In this document: positions 15,467 through 24,119 of the stretch, piece after piece | Layout of the letters: every line of letters begins with the position of its first letter | Position numbering within the stretch: position 1 is the stretch's first letter | Assembly: GCA_045660865.1 (NCBI GenBank) | Contig: JAZREP010000007.1 | Location: 1 to 52,923 of the forward strand | Source of the DNA: CAZRRV01 sp045660865 | Lineage (GTDB): Bacteria; Bacillota; Clostridia; Oscillospirales; Acutalibacteraceae | Direction: 5' to 3' | DNA length: 52,923 nucleotides | Translations under genes and position numbers: made by a program | Notes under the pieces: model-generated | The model's database searches: none | Seen by the model: only the letters and a program-made list of their open reading frames with translations | Told to the model about the DNA's origin: nothing

Positions 15467-15493
15467 AAAAAGGTTGCTTTGCAACCTTTTTTT
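15467..15493 (+). terminator. Terminator of murA
   Basis: AGGTTGC and GCAACCT pair around TTT and are followed by seven or more T residues, directly after the murA stop. The walJ ribosome-binding site begins immediately after it, so walJ may depend on read-through. Confidence 0.8.
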
Positions 15494-15506
15494 AAAAGGA
15501 GAAAAA

Positions 15507-16292
15507 ATGGCAAAGTTTTTACCTTTGTTCAGCGGTAGCCGAGGCAATTCAGTTTATATTGAAGACCACGGCGCCGCCATTTTGGTCGATTGCGGATGCA
15601 GTCTGCGTTCGATAAATAATGCACTTTTAGCCAACAATCTGTCCATCGATAAGGTGCAGGCGGTTTTTATTACGCATGAGCATACCGACCATGTTTCTGC
15701 ATTACATACATTGGCAAAAAAACACAAGTTACCAATATATATGTCTGAACAAACGGCGCAAGCAGTATTGGCAGCGGGTCATTTGCCCGAAGGGGTAGAG
15801 CCTAATAGCTTTTTGGATACTGTGCAAGTAGCCGACTTTTCGGTTAGCCGCTTTAACACCAGCCACGACTGTGCAGGCTCATCGGGTTATTGTATAACAT
15901 TATCCGACGGTAGAAAGGTTGCCGTTTGTACCGACCTCGGTGTTGTGACCGATGAGGTTCGGCAGGCAATAACAGGCTCGGAACTTGTTATGCTGGAATC
16001 AAACCACGATGTAAATATGCTTCAAACAGGAAGTTACCCATACCCTTTAAAACAGCGTATTTTAAGTGAGGTAGGGCACCTTTCAAATACGGCTTGCGCT
16101 ACCGAATTGCCTCATTTGATTGAAGCGGGTGCAAAACGCATTGTATTGGGGCATTTAAGCCGTGAAAACAATCGTCCGCAAATTGCCGCAGCTGCCGCAA
16201 AGGCCGCATTGTTGGATAAAAAAATGCAAGAGGGCAGCGATTATTTGCTTTATGTTGCCGCCCAACAAAATAACCGCTATATATCCTTTTAG
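15507..16292 (+). CDS. walJ: WalJ/YycJ-type metallo-beta-lactamase fold hydrolase
   Basis: A 261-residue MBL-fold protein of the YycJ/WalJ family, a probable metal-dependent nuclease linked in Firmicutes to cell-wall/DNA-replication coordination. The family opening PLFSGSRGNSVYIE is present. The metal motif is THEHTDH (His57, His59, Asp61, His62), later ligands are NTSHD, CTDLG and LESNHD, and the end has LGHLSREN. I chose ATG 15507, preceded by AAAAGGAG, rather than the in-frame start inside the terminator. It lies 8 bases before rlmH; the walJ-rlmH neighbourhood is widely conserved, although here the WalKR genes are absent. Confidence 0.9.
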   Translation: MAKFLPLFSGSRGNSVYIEDHGAAILVDCGCSLRSINNALLANNLSIDKVQAVFITHEHTDHVSALHTLAKKHKLPIYMSEQTAQAVLAAGHLPEGVEPNSFLDTVQVADFSVSRFNTSHDCAGSSGYCITLSDGRKVAVCTDLGVVTDEVRQAITGSELVMLESNHDVNMLQTGSYPYPLKQRILSEVGHLSNTACATELPHLIEAGAKRIVLGHLSRENNRPQIAAAAAKAALLDKKMQEGSDYLLYVAAQQNNRYISF

Positions 16293-16300
16293 GAGGACTT

Positions 16301-16780
16301 ATGCTTAAGGTAAAAATTATAAACATAGGTAAGTTTAAAGAAGATTATTTGCGTAAAGCATACGATGAATATGCCAAACGCTTGTCGGGTTATTGCTCGC
16401 TTGAGGAAGTAGTTTTAGAGCCAGAGCGTTTGCCTGATAAACCCTCCAATGCCCAAATTGAAAAAGCATTAGAAGAGGAAGGTAAAAAAATCCTCAAAAA
16501 AATTCCTGCCGATGCATTTACTGTTGCTATGTGCATTGAGGGCAAAAAACTTGACAGTGTTGCCTTTGCTAAAATTTTGCAAGAACAGACGCTTGTGTCA
16601 GGCAAAATCTGCCTTATTATCGGCGGCTCTTATGGGCTTTCAAACGAGGTCAAAAAATCGGCAAATTTCCGTCTTTCTATGTCAGATATGACCTTTCCGC
16701 ACCAACTTGCAAAAATTATGCTTTTAGAACAACTTTACCGTGCCTTCAAAATCAACGAAGGCGGAACTTATCATAAATAA
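16301..16780 (+). CDS. rlmH: 23S rRNA (pseudouridine1915-N3)-methyltransferase
   Basis: RlmH uses S-adenosylmethionine to methylate pseudouridine 1915 in helix 69 of 23S rRNA. The 159 residues equal the family length. The SPOUT-fold signature segments are seen: VKIINIGKFKEDYLRKAYDE at the start, ICLIIGGSYGLSNEV (SAM loop of the knot) and MSDMTFPHQLAKIMLLEQLY near the end, finishing in GGTYHK. An AGGAGG site lies 7 bases upstream and walJ ends 8 bases before it, so the two are co-transcribed. A strong bidirectional terminator follows. Confidence 0.96.
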   Translation: MLKVKIINIGKFKEDYLRKAYDEYAKRLSGYCSLEEVVLEPERLPDKPSNAQIEKALEEEGKKILKKIPADAFTVAMCIEGKKLDSVAFAKILQEQTLVSGKICLIIGGSYGLSNEVKKSANFRLSMSDMTFPHQLAKIMLLEQLYRAFKINEGGTYHK

Positions 16781-16812
16781 AAACCGAGCCATTGGCTCGG
16801 TTTTTATTTTTC
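16779..16812. terminator. Bidirectional terminator, rlmH / glycosylase
   Basis: ACCGAGCC and GGCTCGGT pair around ATT with an A run before and a T run after. It separates the convergent rlmH and DNA-glycosylase genes. Confidence 0.88.
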
Positions 16813-17640
16813 GTATTCTTTTAATCCACCGTTTCGGGCATAATGGAACAAAAATTGCTGAACAATGCCTGCATAGGGTTTAGCCACTTCTGGCAAAATA
16901 CCGCCGAACAGGTCTTGCATAGTGCGTTTTATCCAAACATCCTGTGGGAACGCATCGGTTTTACCGTAAGCAAACAGCAGTACACAGTCAGCCACCTTAG
17001 GACCGACACCGTTTATTTTCATTAGTTCAACTCTTGCGGTATCGGTATCAAGCGCATAAAGGCTCTCTAAATTTACTGTCTTTTCAGCAACCTTTTTTGC
17101 CGCATCAAGTATGTATTTGGCACGAAAGCCGCTGCGTAAAGGGGATAAATCTTCAACCGTTAATCCGGCTAATTTTTCAGGGGAGGGAAAGGTGTAGCCA
17201 CCCTCAATTTTTTCGCCGAAAGTACTACAAAGTCTCTCAATAATTCCTTTAATGCGAGGAATGTTGTTGTTTTGAGAGATAATAAAGGAACATAGCGTTT
17301 CCCAAGGCGCTTGTCTTAGCAAGCGGATACCACCGCAGGTTTCGGCAGCCTCTTTTAAAATAGGGTCGCTCGAAATTTCGTCACAAATTGCAGTATAATC
17401 TCGCTCAATATCAAAATAAACCGACCAAACGTCCAAAAACTCTTGGCCTGTGCAGTCATAAATAATAAAACCGTTTTCTGCTTCAGCAACTTTGAGCAAA
17501 CGGTTTTCAACAACAGCTTGCCAGCTTCCGTCAGAGTTTTGAGCCCAACGAAAAGCTTGTCCGCAATCCAAAGTGTCAGACAAGGAAAAACGGCCGATAT
17601 CACCTATAAAAAAGTTTTTACCTTTTTGTTCAGTTAACAT
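16804..17640 (-). CDS. OGG1-like 8-oxoguanine DNA glycosylase/AP lyase
   Basis: A 278-residue HhH-GPD glycosylase that should excise 8-oxoguanine and cut the abasic site. An N-terminal OGG_N-type domain (about 10-100) precedes the helical HhH-GPD domain. The helix-hairpin-helix is INGVGPKVADC with the catalytic Lys215, and the catalytic Asp234 is in FPQDVWI. There are few cysteines at the C-terminus, so no MutY/Nth-type iron-sulfur cluster. I chose ATG 17640, preceded by AGGTGAT; the frame is open further upstream, but that stretch crosses the divergent gene's promoter region. It is transcribed divergently from the DUF6062 gene. Confidence 0.9.
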   Translation of the reverse strand: MLTEQKGKNFFIGDIGRFSLSDTLDCGQAFRWAQNSDGSWQAVVENRLLKVAEAENGFIIYDCTGQEFLDVWSVYFDIERDYTAICDEISSDPILKEAAETCGGIRLLRQAPWETLCSFIISQNNNIPRIKGIIERLCSTFGEKIEGGYTFPSPEKLAGLTVEDLSPLRSGFRAKYILDAAKKVAEKTVNLESLYALDTDTARVELMKINGVGPKVADCVLLFAYGKTDAFPQDVWIKRTMQDLFGGILPEVAKPYAGIVQQFLFHYARNGGLKEYEK

Positions 17641-17710
17641 TGTATCACCTACTAGACATTTTAACACAAGTCTGTTAAAATTAAAACAAAAAAATAAAGG
17701 AAGTTTTAAT

Positions 17711-18367
17711 ATGAGAGAGGATATTTGCTCCATTCCTATTAGCGAGGTGTTCGCTGAAAAGAAGGGTTGCCCTATTTGCAATATGTACGATATGCTGGAA
17801 ACTCGTATGGTGGACTATATAATGGGTGACGCTATGATGGAACCTGATATTCGTATTGAAACAAATAAAAAAGGCTTTTGCCGCCGCCATTATGATAAAA
17901 TGGGGAACTGCCGTGCAAAACTGGCGTTTTCTTTGGTGTTGAATACACATATTGACCGCCTGATGGCGTTAAAACCGTCAGAGCTTGAGAAGGAATTGCC
18001 CGAGCTTCAAAAAAGCTGTTTTGTTTGCGATAAAATTGAGTGGGGCGCAGTAAGATTGCTTGATACAGTTTATCGCCTTTATGAGAATGAGCCAGAATTT
18101 AGAACACTTTTCAAAGAGCAACCCCATTTTTGCTTAAAGCATTATGCTATGCTTTTAAACGGTGTTAAGCACAAAAAGATTAAGAAATACAAAAAGGAAT
18201 TTCAAGCCGATTTATACTCCGTTGCCACTCGAAAAGGCGAGCAATTAAGCGGTCTGTTAAAGGAATTCAGCGGTATGTTTGATTACCGTGCCGATAGGGA
18301 TGCACCTGTGAAAGAAGAGGTTAAAAACTCTCTTAATGATACAGTTGATTACCTTACAGGCTGTTAA
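17711..18367 (+). CDS. DUF6062-type cysteine-rich protein
   Basis: A 218-residue soluble protein with two similar modules. Each has a CxxC (GCPICN at 20-24, SCFVCD in the middle) and, further on, a Cys-x-x-His pair (GFCRRHYDKMG and HFCLKHYAMLLNG). This repeated CxxC...CxxHY pattern suggests two structural zinc sites. I recognise the family as DUF6062, of unknown function and common in Clostridia. The second half is Lys-rich and helical (KHKKIKKYKKEF). ATG 17711 is preceded by AAAGGAAG. It has no operon partner. Confidence 0.75.
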   Translation: MREDICSIPISEVFAEKKGCPICNMYDMLETRMVDYIMGDAMMEPDIRIETNKKGFCRRHYDKMGNCRAKLAFSLVLNTHIDRLMALKPSELEKELPELQKSCFVCDKIEWGAVRLLDTVYRLYENEPEFRTLFKEQPHFCLKHYAMLLNGVKHKKIKKYKKEFQADLYSVATRKGEQLSGLLKEFSGMFDYRADRDAPVKEEVKNSLNDTVDYLTGC

Positions 18368-18551
18368 CATAATACTTGAATTATGTCGATTTAAGTAAAA
18401 AATACCCAGTAAAATCAAGGGTTTTTCAAGTTTTTAACATAGTTTTACACAATTGTTATGTAAACCTAAACATAAATTACCTTATTAGGAAAAAAGCGGT
18501 ATAAACCTCCTTAGTTTTGCCAAAAATATTGGTGCGAAAGGAGTGCACGCT

Positions 18552-18830
18552 ATGTTAAAAGGTGTAAATAAACAAATCATTGAAATTAACGATACCGGCA
18601 ATGATTGTTTTGAAAAAGTATTGTTTTTTGTTAAACCGGATTATTATTCTATGTCCCATTCAAAACTTGAATCAAATGCAAAAAGTTATATTGAAAGCTT
18701 GCTTCCAAAAGCAACGGGAGTTGGGTATTTAAGAAAACGGCAACAAAAAAAGCGGTTGCAATATTTATATTCGGCAGCGTGTCTTGTAAGCGCTTGTGCA
18801 GTTGCAATCGGGTTAATATATATTCTTTGA
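18552..18830 (+). CDS. Small tail-anchored membrane protein of unknown function
   Basis: A 92-residue protein. The N-terminal 65 residues are soluble and mixed in charge, with a basic patch RKRQQKKRLQ (about 61-70). One C-terminal hydrophobic helix follows (about 72-91), ending at the stop, so a tail-anchored, N-in orientation is predicted. I do not recognise a domain, though similar short proteins occur in Clostridia. ATG 18552 is preceded by GAAAGGAGTG. A terminator follows, so it is monocistronic. A dissected 184-base A+T-rich gap lies before it. Confidence 0.65.
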   Translation: MLKGVNKQIIEINDTGNDCFEKVLFFVKPDYYSMSHSKLESNAKSYIESLLPKATGVGYLRKRQQKKRLQYLYSAACLVSACAVAIGLIYIL

Positions 18831-18833
18831 TTT

Positions 18834-18862
18834 AAAAGCGACCTTAAGGTCGCTTTTTTCTT
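18834..18862 (+). terminator. Terminator of the small membrane protein
   Basis: AAAAGCGACC and GGTCGCTTTT pair around TTAA and are followed by a T run. Confidence 0.85.
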
Positions 18863-18870
18863 AATTTTCC

Positions 18871-18899
18871 TTGCTTTTAATAGGTTGATATTGTAAAAT
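18871..18899 (+). promoter_or_regulatory. Promoter of gatCAB
   Basis: The -35 TTGCTT and -10 TAAAAT are 17 bases apart, about 50 bases before the gatC start. Confidence 0.6.
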
Positions 18900-18947
18900 A
18901 TTTTTAAGTAAAGGGTATAAATTTTGAAATATTAGGAGGTGCTTAAT

Positions 18948-19226
18948 ATGTTTGATTATAAATTAACCAAACATTTAGCGGAGCTTTCTAAATTGAATTT
19001 TACAGAGTCTGAGCTAAAAGATATGACAGCACAAATGAGTGAAATCGTAGCCTTAATGGATACCATTTCCGATTTTGACAGCCTTTCTAAATTAAACGAG
19101 CAGGGTGCTGTGGCTTTTAAAGATTTGCGCAAAGATGAGGTTAAGCCGTCTTTAGATAGAGAGGATATATTGTCCAACGCTAAAGAAAGGAGCGAAACCT
19201 TTTTCAAGGTTCCAAAGGTGGTTTAA
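18948..19226 (+). CDS. gatC: Asp-tRNA(Asn)/Glu-tRNA(Gln) amidotransferase subunit C
   Basis: GatC is the small linker that stabilises GatA and bridges it to GatB. The 92 residues follow the family plan: an N-terminal helix with KHLAELSKLNFTESEL, then the central MDTISDFDSL stretch, and a C-terminal wrap ending RSETFFKVPKVV. ATG 18948 follows AGGAGG by 8 bases. The stop TAA is immediately followed by the gatA ATG, so the three genes form one operon. Confidence 0.94.
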   Translation: MFDYKLTKHLAELSKLNFTESELKDMTAQMSEIVALMDTISDFDSLSKLNEQGAVAFKDLRKDEVKPSLDREDILSNAKERSETFFKVPKVV

Positions 19227-20675
19227 ATGGATAAAATAACAGCTTTGGGTATTAGCGCACTTTCTGGTTTATTGCAGGATAAGAAAATATCAGCAAAAGA
19301 AGTAACTAAGGCTTATATTGACAACGCAAAAGCCCAAAATGATGAATTAAATGCTTATATAACAATTTGTGAGCAAAGCGCTTTATTGGACGCTGAAAAC
19401 GCCCAAAAACGCATCGATAACGGCACGGCAGATATACTTACTGGAATACCTGTTGCCGTAAAAGATAATATTTGTATTAAGAATATTCCTACAACCTGCG
19501 CTTCGCGTATGCTCGAAGACTTTGTTCCGCCCTATAATGCTACGGTTATTGAAAAATTAGAGCAGAAAAATATTGTACTGCTTGGCAAAACGAATATGGA
19601 CGAGTTTGCAATGGGAAGTACCTCAGGTGCCTCTTATTTTGGTGCGGTTAAAAACCCGGTAAACACAGAGTTTGTACCGGGTGGCTCGTCAGGTGGCTCG
19701 GCGGCTGCGGTTGCGGCAGGTCTTTGTGCGGCTGCACTCGGCTCCGATACGGGCGGCTCTATTCGTCAGCCCTCTGCTTTTTGTGGAGTTACGGGTTTAA
19801 AGCCTACCTATGGAGCCGTATCACGCTATGGCTTAATTGCTTTTGCATCCTCGTTAGACCAAATAGGTACTGTCGGTCGTTCGGCTAAGGACTGTGCTTA
19901 TATTTATGATGCTATTAAGGGTGCCGATTATAATGACGGTACAACTAAACAAATAGAAACGATTAGTGCCATTAGTAAGTTCGGTATGAATTTGCAGGGT
20001 GTTACTATAGGCTTGCCTAAAGAATTTTTTGGTGATAGTGTTGATGATGAAATAAAAGCGGCAGTTATGGCTGCGGCAAAGGTGTATGAGGCATTGGGTT
20101 GCACCTTAAAAGAGGTATCTTTGCCAAGCCTTAAATATGCTGTTTCGTCATATTATCTTATATCGTCAGCCGAAGCGGCAAGTAATCTTTCCCGTTATGA
20201 CGGTATTAAATACGGATACCGCTCAAAAGCGGGTGACACTTATGAGGAAATAATTAAAAACAGCCGCAGGGAAGCGTTTGGCAATGAGGTTAAGCGCCGT
20301 ATAATGCTTGGAAACTATGCGCTTTCAAGCGGATATTATGATGCCTATTATAATAAAGCGGTGCAAGTCCGTGCCAAGCTGAAAGCAGAATACGATAACA
20401 TTTTTAATGAGTGTGATTGCATTTTGACCCCCACTACACCCACTGTGGCTTATAAAATAGGAGAGCGGGAAAACGACCCTGTTAAAATGTATTCAGCTGA
20501 TATTTGTACGGTTACTGCCAATATAGCAGGAATCCCTGCGGTTTCTACTAACTGCGGTTATAGTAAAGATGGCTTGCCGATAGGTATGAGCATTTTGGGC
20601 CGCGCCTTTGACGAAGCCACTATTCTCGCTGTGGCTGACCGCTATGAAAAGGAGGTAGCAGGTAAAAATGAGTGA
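19227..20675 (+). CDS. gatA: Glutamyl-tRNA(Gln) amidotransferase subunit A
   Basis: This 482-residue amidase-signature glutaminase releases ammonia from glutamine, which is channelled to GatB to amidate Glu-tRNA(Gln) (and/or Asp-tRNA(Asn)). The Ser-cisSer-Lys triad is visible: Lys79 in VAVKDN, Ser154 in PGGSSGGSAAA and Ser178 in GSDTGGSIRQPS. Length and numbering match characterised bacterial GatA. Its ATG is contiguous with the gatC stop, and its end overlaps gatB by 8 bases. Confidence 0.97.
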   Translation: MDKITALGISALSGLLQDKKISAKEVTKAYIDNAKAQNDELNAYITICEQSALLDAENAQKRIDNGTADILTGIPVAVKDNICIKNIPTTCASRMLEDFVPPYNATVIEKLEQKNIVLLGKTNMDEFAMGSTSGASYFGAVKNPVNTEFVPGGSSGGSAAAVAAGLCAAALGSDTGGSIRQPSAFCGVTGLKPTYGAVSRYGLIAFASSLDQIGTVGRSAKDCAYIYDAIKGADYNDGTTKQIETISAISKFGMNLQGVTIGLPKEFFGDSVDDEIKAAVMAAAKVYEALGCTLKEVSLPSLKYAVSSYYLISSAEAASNLSRYDGIKYGYRSKAGDTYEEIIKNSRREAFGNEVKRRIMLGNYALSSGYYDAYYNKAVQVRAKLKAEYDNIFNECDCILTPTTPTVAYKIGERENDPVKMYSADICTVTANIAGIPAVSTNCGYSKDGLPIGMSILGRAFDEATILAVADRYEKEVAGKNE

Positions 20676-22095
20676 TTATATTACTGTTATCGGCCTTGAA
20701 ATCCACGCTGAATTGCTTACTAATTCAAAGGTGTTCTGCAGTTGCAATGCTGAATTTGGCGGTGAGGAAAACACCCGTGTCTGTCCTCGTTGCTCAGGCT
20801 TACCCGGTACGCTGCCAAGCTTTAATCAGGGCGCAGTGGAACTTGCGGTTCGCGCAGGTGTTGCATTAGGCTGTAAAATAAATAATTACAGCGCATTTGA
20901 CCGCAAAAATTACTTTTATCCCGATTTACCCAAAGCCTACCAAATCACCCAATTTGAGTATCCCATTTGTGTGGACGGTAAAGTTGATATCGGGGAGAAG
21001 AGTATCCGTATTAACCGTATCCATATTGAGGAGGATGCAGGAAAGCTTATTCACGATGATAAGGAAAGCGTTTCCTATGCCGATTACAATCGCTGCGGCG
21101 TGCCCTTAATTGAAATCGTAACCGAGCCTGATATTCGCAGCGCTAAAGAAGCAAGAGATTTAGTAGAACAGATTGCCTTGCGCTTAAAATATGCAGGAGT
21201 GTGCGATTCCAGAATGGAGCAGGGCTCCTTGCGTTGTGATGTAAATATTTCTATTATGAAGCCTGAGGATAAAAATTTCGGTACCCGCACCGAGATTAAA
21301 AACTTAAATTCTCTAAGGTCAATTGTTCGTGCCATTGAATATGAATACTCTCGTCAGTCCCAGTTGCTTGATAACGGCGAAAAAGTAATTCAGCAGACAT
21401 TGCACTTTAACGAGAGTCAGGGTACCACTAAGGCGTTACGTTCTAAAGAAGAGGCTCACGATTACCGCTATTTCCCAGAACCGGATATTCCGCCGATATT
21501 TTTAACCGACGAAACAATAGCCGAAATTAAAGGCAATATGCCCGAAATGCCGAATGAGCGCATTAGCCGTTATACTAAAGAGTATGGACTGCCCGAAGCA
21601 GACGCTAAATTGATAATTGCTGATAAAAGCATATCGGATTTTTATGACCAAACGGTCAGCCTTTATCCAAAATATAAAGCGGTATCCAATATGGTTTTGG
21701 TTGAATTGTTACGCAGACTTAATGATAGCGGTCAAACTGCTGAAGATTTAAAATTCTCACCCTGTGATTTAGCAGAACTCGTTAAAATGAGTGAGGAGGG
21801 CACAGTCAGTAAAAACGCCGCAAAGGAAATCCTTCGCTTAATGTTCGAAACGGGTAACAAGCCTACAGCTATAGCCAAAGAGGGCGGCTTTGTTATGGAT
21901 AATGATACCGATGCCGTAAGTAAGGCTGCCGATGAAATTTTGGCGGAAAACGAGAAGGCTGTAAATGAATATAGAGAGGGAAGTATGAAGGTTTTTGGCT
22001 TTCTTATGGGTCAAATGTGTAAAAGATTGGGCAACTCTGCCAACCCACAAGTAATCCGCCAAATACTCACAGAAAAACTTGAAAAACTTAAATAA
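20668..22095 (+). CDS. gatB: Asp/Glu-tRNA amidotransferase subunit B
   Basis: A 475-residue kinase/transamidase subunit that phosphorylates the misacylated aminoacyl-tRNA and amidates it. Family markers are IGLEIHAELLT at the N-terminus (metal-site His/Glu), the zinc-type cysteines CSCN and CPRCSGLPGTLP, RKNYFYPDLPKAYQITQ, and a C-terminal YqeY-like tail (about 400-475) ending near GNSANPQVIRQIL. AGGAGG lies within the end of gatA. A 323-base region with a lysine riboswitch follows. Confidence 0.97.
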   Translation: MSDYITVIGLEIHAELLTNSKVFCSCNAEFGGEENTRVCPRCSGLPGTLPSFNQGAVELAVRAGVALGCKINNYSAFDRKNYFYPDLPKAYQITQFEYPICVDGKVDIGEKSIRINRIHIEEDAGKLIHDDKESVSYADYNRCGVPLIEIVTEPDIRSAKEARDLVEQIALRLKYAGVCDSRMEQGSLRCDVNISIMKPEDKNFGTRTEIKNLNSLRSIVRAIEYEYSRQSQLLDNGEKVIQQTLHFNESQGTTKALRSKEEAHDYRYFPEPDIPPIFLTDETIAEIKGNMPEMPNERISRYTKEYGLPEADAKLIIADKSISDFYDQTVSLYPKYKAVSNMVLVELLRRLNDSGQTAEDLKFSPCDLAELVKMSEEGTVSKNAAKEILRLMFETGNKPTAIAKEGGFVMDNDTDAVSKAADEILAENEKAVNEYREGSMKVFGFLMGQMCKRLGNSANPQVIRQILTEKLEKLK

Positions 22096-22115
22096 TTGCA
22101 GGAACTATATAATCA

Positions 22116-22144
22116 TTGACAATTATTGGTTTGTATGTTAAACT
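22116..22144 (+). promoter_or_regulatory. Promoter of the lysine-riboswitch transcript
   Basis: TTGACA and TAAACT are 17 bases apart. The expected transcript start (near 22151) lies about 33 bases before the aptamer. Confidence 0.65.
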
Positions 22145-22183
22145 TACACTATCCAAATAAGTTTGGGGAAATTTGTAAAAAAA

Positions 22184-22342
22184 GATAGAGGTCGCAATTC
22201 ATCACAAGTAATATTTGTGTTAGACACAGGCGGTGTGCAAATATGAAAAGGATGGTTGCCGAAGTTAGAGGATTCGCCTTAAATCTTCTTGCTGGGCTGT
22301 TGCAAAATATGTAACAGACTGTCACCTTGGTGAAGCGCTATC
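22184..22342 (+). promoter_or_regulatory. Lysine riboswitch (L box) aptamer
   Basis: The conserved L-box blocks appear in order: GATAGAGGTCGC at the P1 5' side, AAGTAAT, GAAAAGGATGGTTGCCGAAG, TTGCTGGG, AGACTGTCACC, and CGCTATC closing P1. The aptamer senses free lysine. A separate terminator hairpin with a T run follows before the coding start, so control is by premature termination when lysine is bound. The gene controlled is a NhaC-type transporter. Confidence 0.92.
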
Positions 22343-22357
22343 GGTTTTAGGTTCTAA

Positions 22358-22401
22358 CGGTCGTGTTTTGCTATGGTATAACACGGCCGCTTTCTTTTTT
22401 T
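22358..22401 (+). terminator. Riboswitch-controlled terminator
   Basis: CGGTCGTGTT (22358-22367) pairs with AACACGGCCG (22380-22389). It is followed by a T-rich tract and the ribosome-binding site of the transporter gene. This is the expression platform of the lysine riboswitch. Confidence 0.85.
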
Positions 22402-22418
22402 AAAGAAGGGGAAAACAA

Positions 22419-24038
22419 ATGAAAAAGAATATTTTAAAGTACAGTTTGTTGGGTGCTTTCTTCGCTGTTTTTATTGCATTATGCTTTATGTCGGCACCCA
22501 TCACACAAGCAAGCCAATCACTTTGGGCTTTGCTTCCGCCGGTTATCGCTATTGTATTGGCGCTGTTAACTAAAGAAGTTTATTCTTCTTTGTTTATCGG
22601 TATTCTCTCGGGCGGAATTTTGCATGCTCTGCAGGGCGGGTTTAAATTCCCGAAAATGTTTAACGCAATAGTTAACGATGGCTTTATCGCAAACCTTGCA
22701 GACACTTGGAATGTTGGTATCTTGGTCTTCTTGGTAGTGCTCGGCATTGTTGTTGTTTTAATGAACAATGCAGGTGGCAGTTATGCTTACGGAGAGTGGG
22801 CTGCTAGAAAAATCTCATCCAGAAAAGGCGCATCTCTTTCCACAATGCTGCTCGGTTGCTTAATTTTCGTTGATGACTACTTTAACTGCTTGACAGTTGG
22901 TAGTGTTATGCGTCCCGTAACAGACAAACATAAGATTTCCCGTGCAAAGTTGGCGTATTTGATTGACGCTACTGCGGCACCTGTTTGTATTATTGCTCCT
23001 ATTTCTTCTTGGGCAGCAGCCGTTAGCGGTACAGTAGAGGGTGTAAATGGTATCTCTCTCTTTATTCAAACCATTCCCTTTAACCTGTATGCACTTTTAA
23101 CCTTGGCAATGGTAATCTTTGTTTCATCCACCAATTTAGATTTCGGTCCGATGAAGCGTTTTGAAGATAATGCTAATAACGGTGACTTGTTCACTACAGG
23201 CGACACAGTATATCCCGAGCAGGAAAAAATCAATTACAAAGGTAAAGTAATCGATTTGATTTTACCTGTTATTATCTTAATTGTATTCTGCGTTGCAGGC
23301 ATGGTATACACAGGCGGCTTCTTCTCGGGCACATCCTTTATCGATGCTTTTGCCGGTTGTGATGCGGCTTACGGTTTGGCACTTGGCTCAATCGGCGCAC
23401 TTATTTTAATTGTTATTTACTATCTCTGCCGTAAAGTTCTTACCTTTAACGAATGTATGAGCGCTATTCCTAACGGCTTTAAACAGATGGTTCCCGCTAT
23501 TTTAATTCTTACATTTGCTTGGGCATTAAAATCTATGACCGGCTTGCTTGATGCCAGCACTTATGTATCAGCTCTTGTTGAGAGCGCCTCGGCTTTAATT
23601 TATCTCTTACCTGCAATTCTTTTCTTAGTTGCAGTATTGCTTTCTTTCTCAACCGGAACATCTTGGGGTACATTCGGTATCCTTATCCCGATTGTTACAG
23701 GCGTATTCGAAAAAGAGCTTGCCGCAGTTGGTAACGGCGGTTCTATTCCCACATTGGTTATCATCTGTATTTCTGCTTGCCTTGCTGGTGCTGTTTGCGG
23801 TGACCACTGCTCACCCATATCCGATACAACCATTATGGCGTCTGCAGGTGCACAATGTGACCACGTAAATCACGTTTCCACACAGTTGCCTTACGCTATA
23901 ACTGTTGCAGGTGTCAGCCTTGTAGGTTATATCCTCGCAGGCTTTGTACACAACGTATGGGTTGTATTGCCTGTATCTCTCGTTTTGATGATTGCTACAC
24001 TTTACATTATCAAACTCGCACAAAAGAAAAAGGCGTAA
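22419..24038 (+). CDS. NhaC-family transporter, probable lysine uptake
   Basis: A 539-residue polytopic membrane protein of the NhaC Na+/H+ antiporter-like family with about 12 hydrophobic segments. Marker segments are LIFVDDYFNCLTVGSVMRPV, DATAAPVCIIAPISSWA, FSTGTSWGTFGILIPI and GAVCGDHCSPISDTTIMAS. Lysine-riboswitch-controlled members of this family have been assigned as lysine transporters (LysW-type) by comparative genomics, so lysine uptake is the best call here. Transport of another cation or amino acid cannot be excluded. The start follows a GAAGGGGA site. Confidence 0.88.
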   Translation: MKKNILKYSLLGAFFAVFIALCFMSAPITQASQSLWALLPPVIAIVLALLTKEVYSSLFIGILSGGILHALQGGFKFPKMFNAIVNDGFIANLADTWNVGILVFLVVLGIVVVLMNNAGGSYAYGEWAARKISSRKGASLSTMLLGCLIFVDDYFNCLTVGSVMRPVTDKHKISRAKLAYLIDATAAPVCIIAPISSWAAAVSGTVEGVNGISLFIQTIPFNLYALLTLAMVIFVSSTNLDFGPMKRFEDNANNGDLFTTGDTVYPEQEKINYKGKVIDLILPVIILIVFCVAGMVYTGGFFSGTSFIDAFAGCDAAYGLALGSIGALILIVIYYLCRKVLTFNECMSAIPNGFKQMVPAILILTFAWALKSMTGLLDASTYVSALVESASALIYLLPAILFLVAVLLSFSTGTSWGTFGILIPIVTGVFEKELAAVGNGGSIPTLVIICISACLAGAVCGDHCSPISDTTIMASAGAQCDHVNHVSTQLPYAITVAGVSLVGYILAGFVHNVWVVLPVSLVLMIATLYIIKLAQKKKA

Positions 24039-24050
24039 AATTAAACATTA

Positions 24051-24084
24051 AAAGCACCTGCTAATCGGCAGGTGCTTTTTTATT
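24051..24084 (+). terminator. Terminator of the lysine transporter gene
   Basis: AAAGCACCTGC pairs with GCAGGTGCTTT and is followed by a T run. Confidence 0.88.
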
Positions 24085-24119
24085 AGAATATATTAAAACC
24101 GTTTGCAAATAATAAAACT

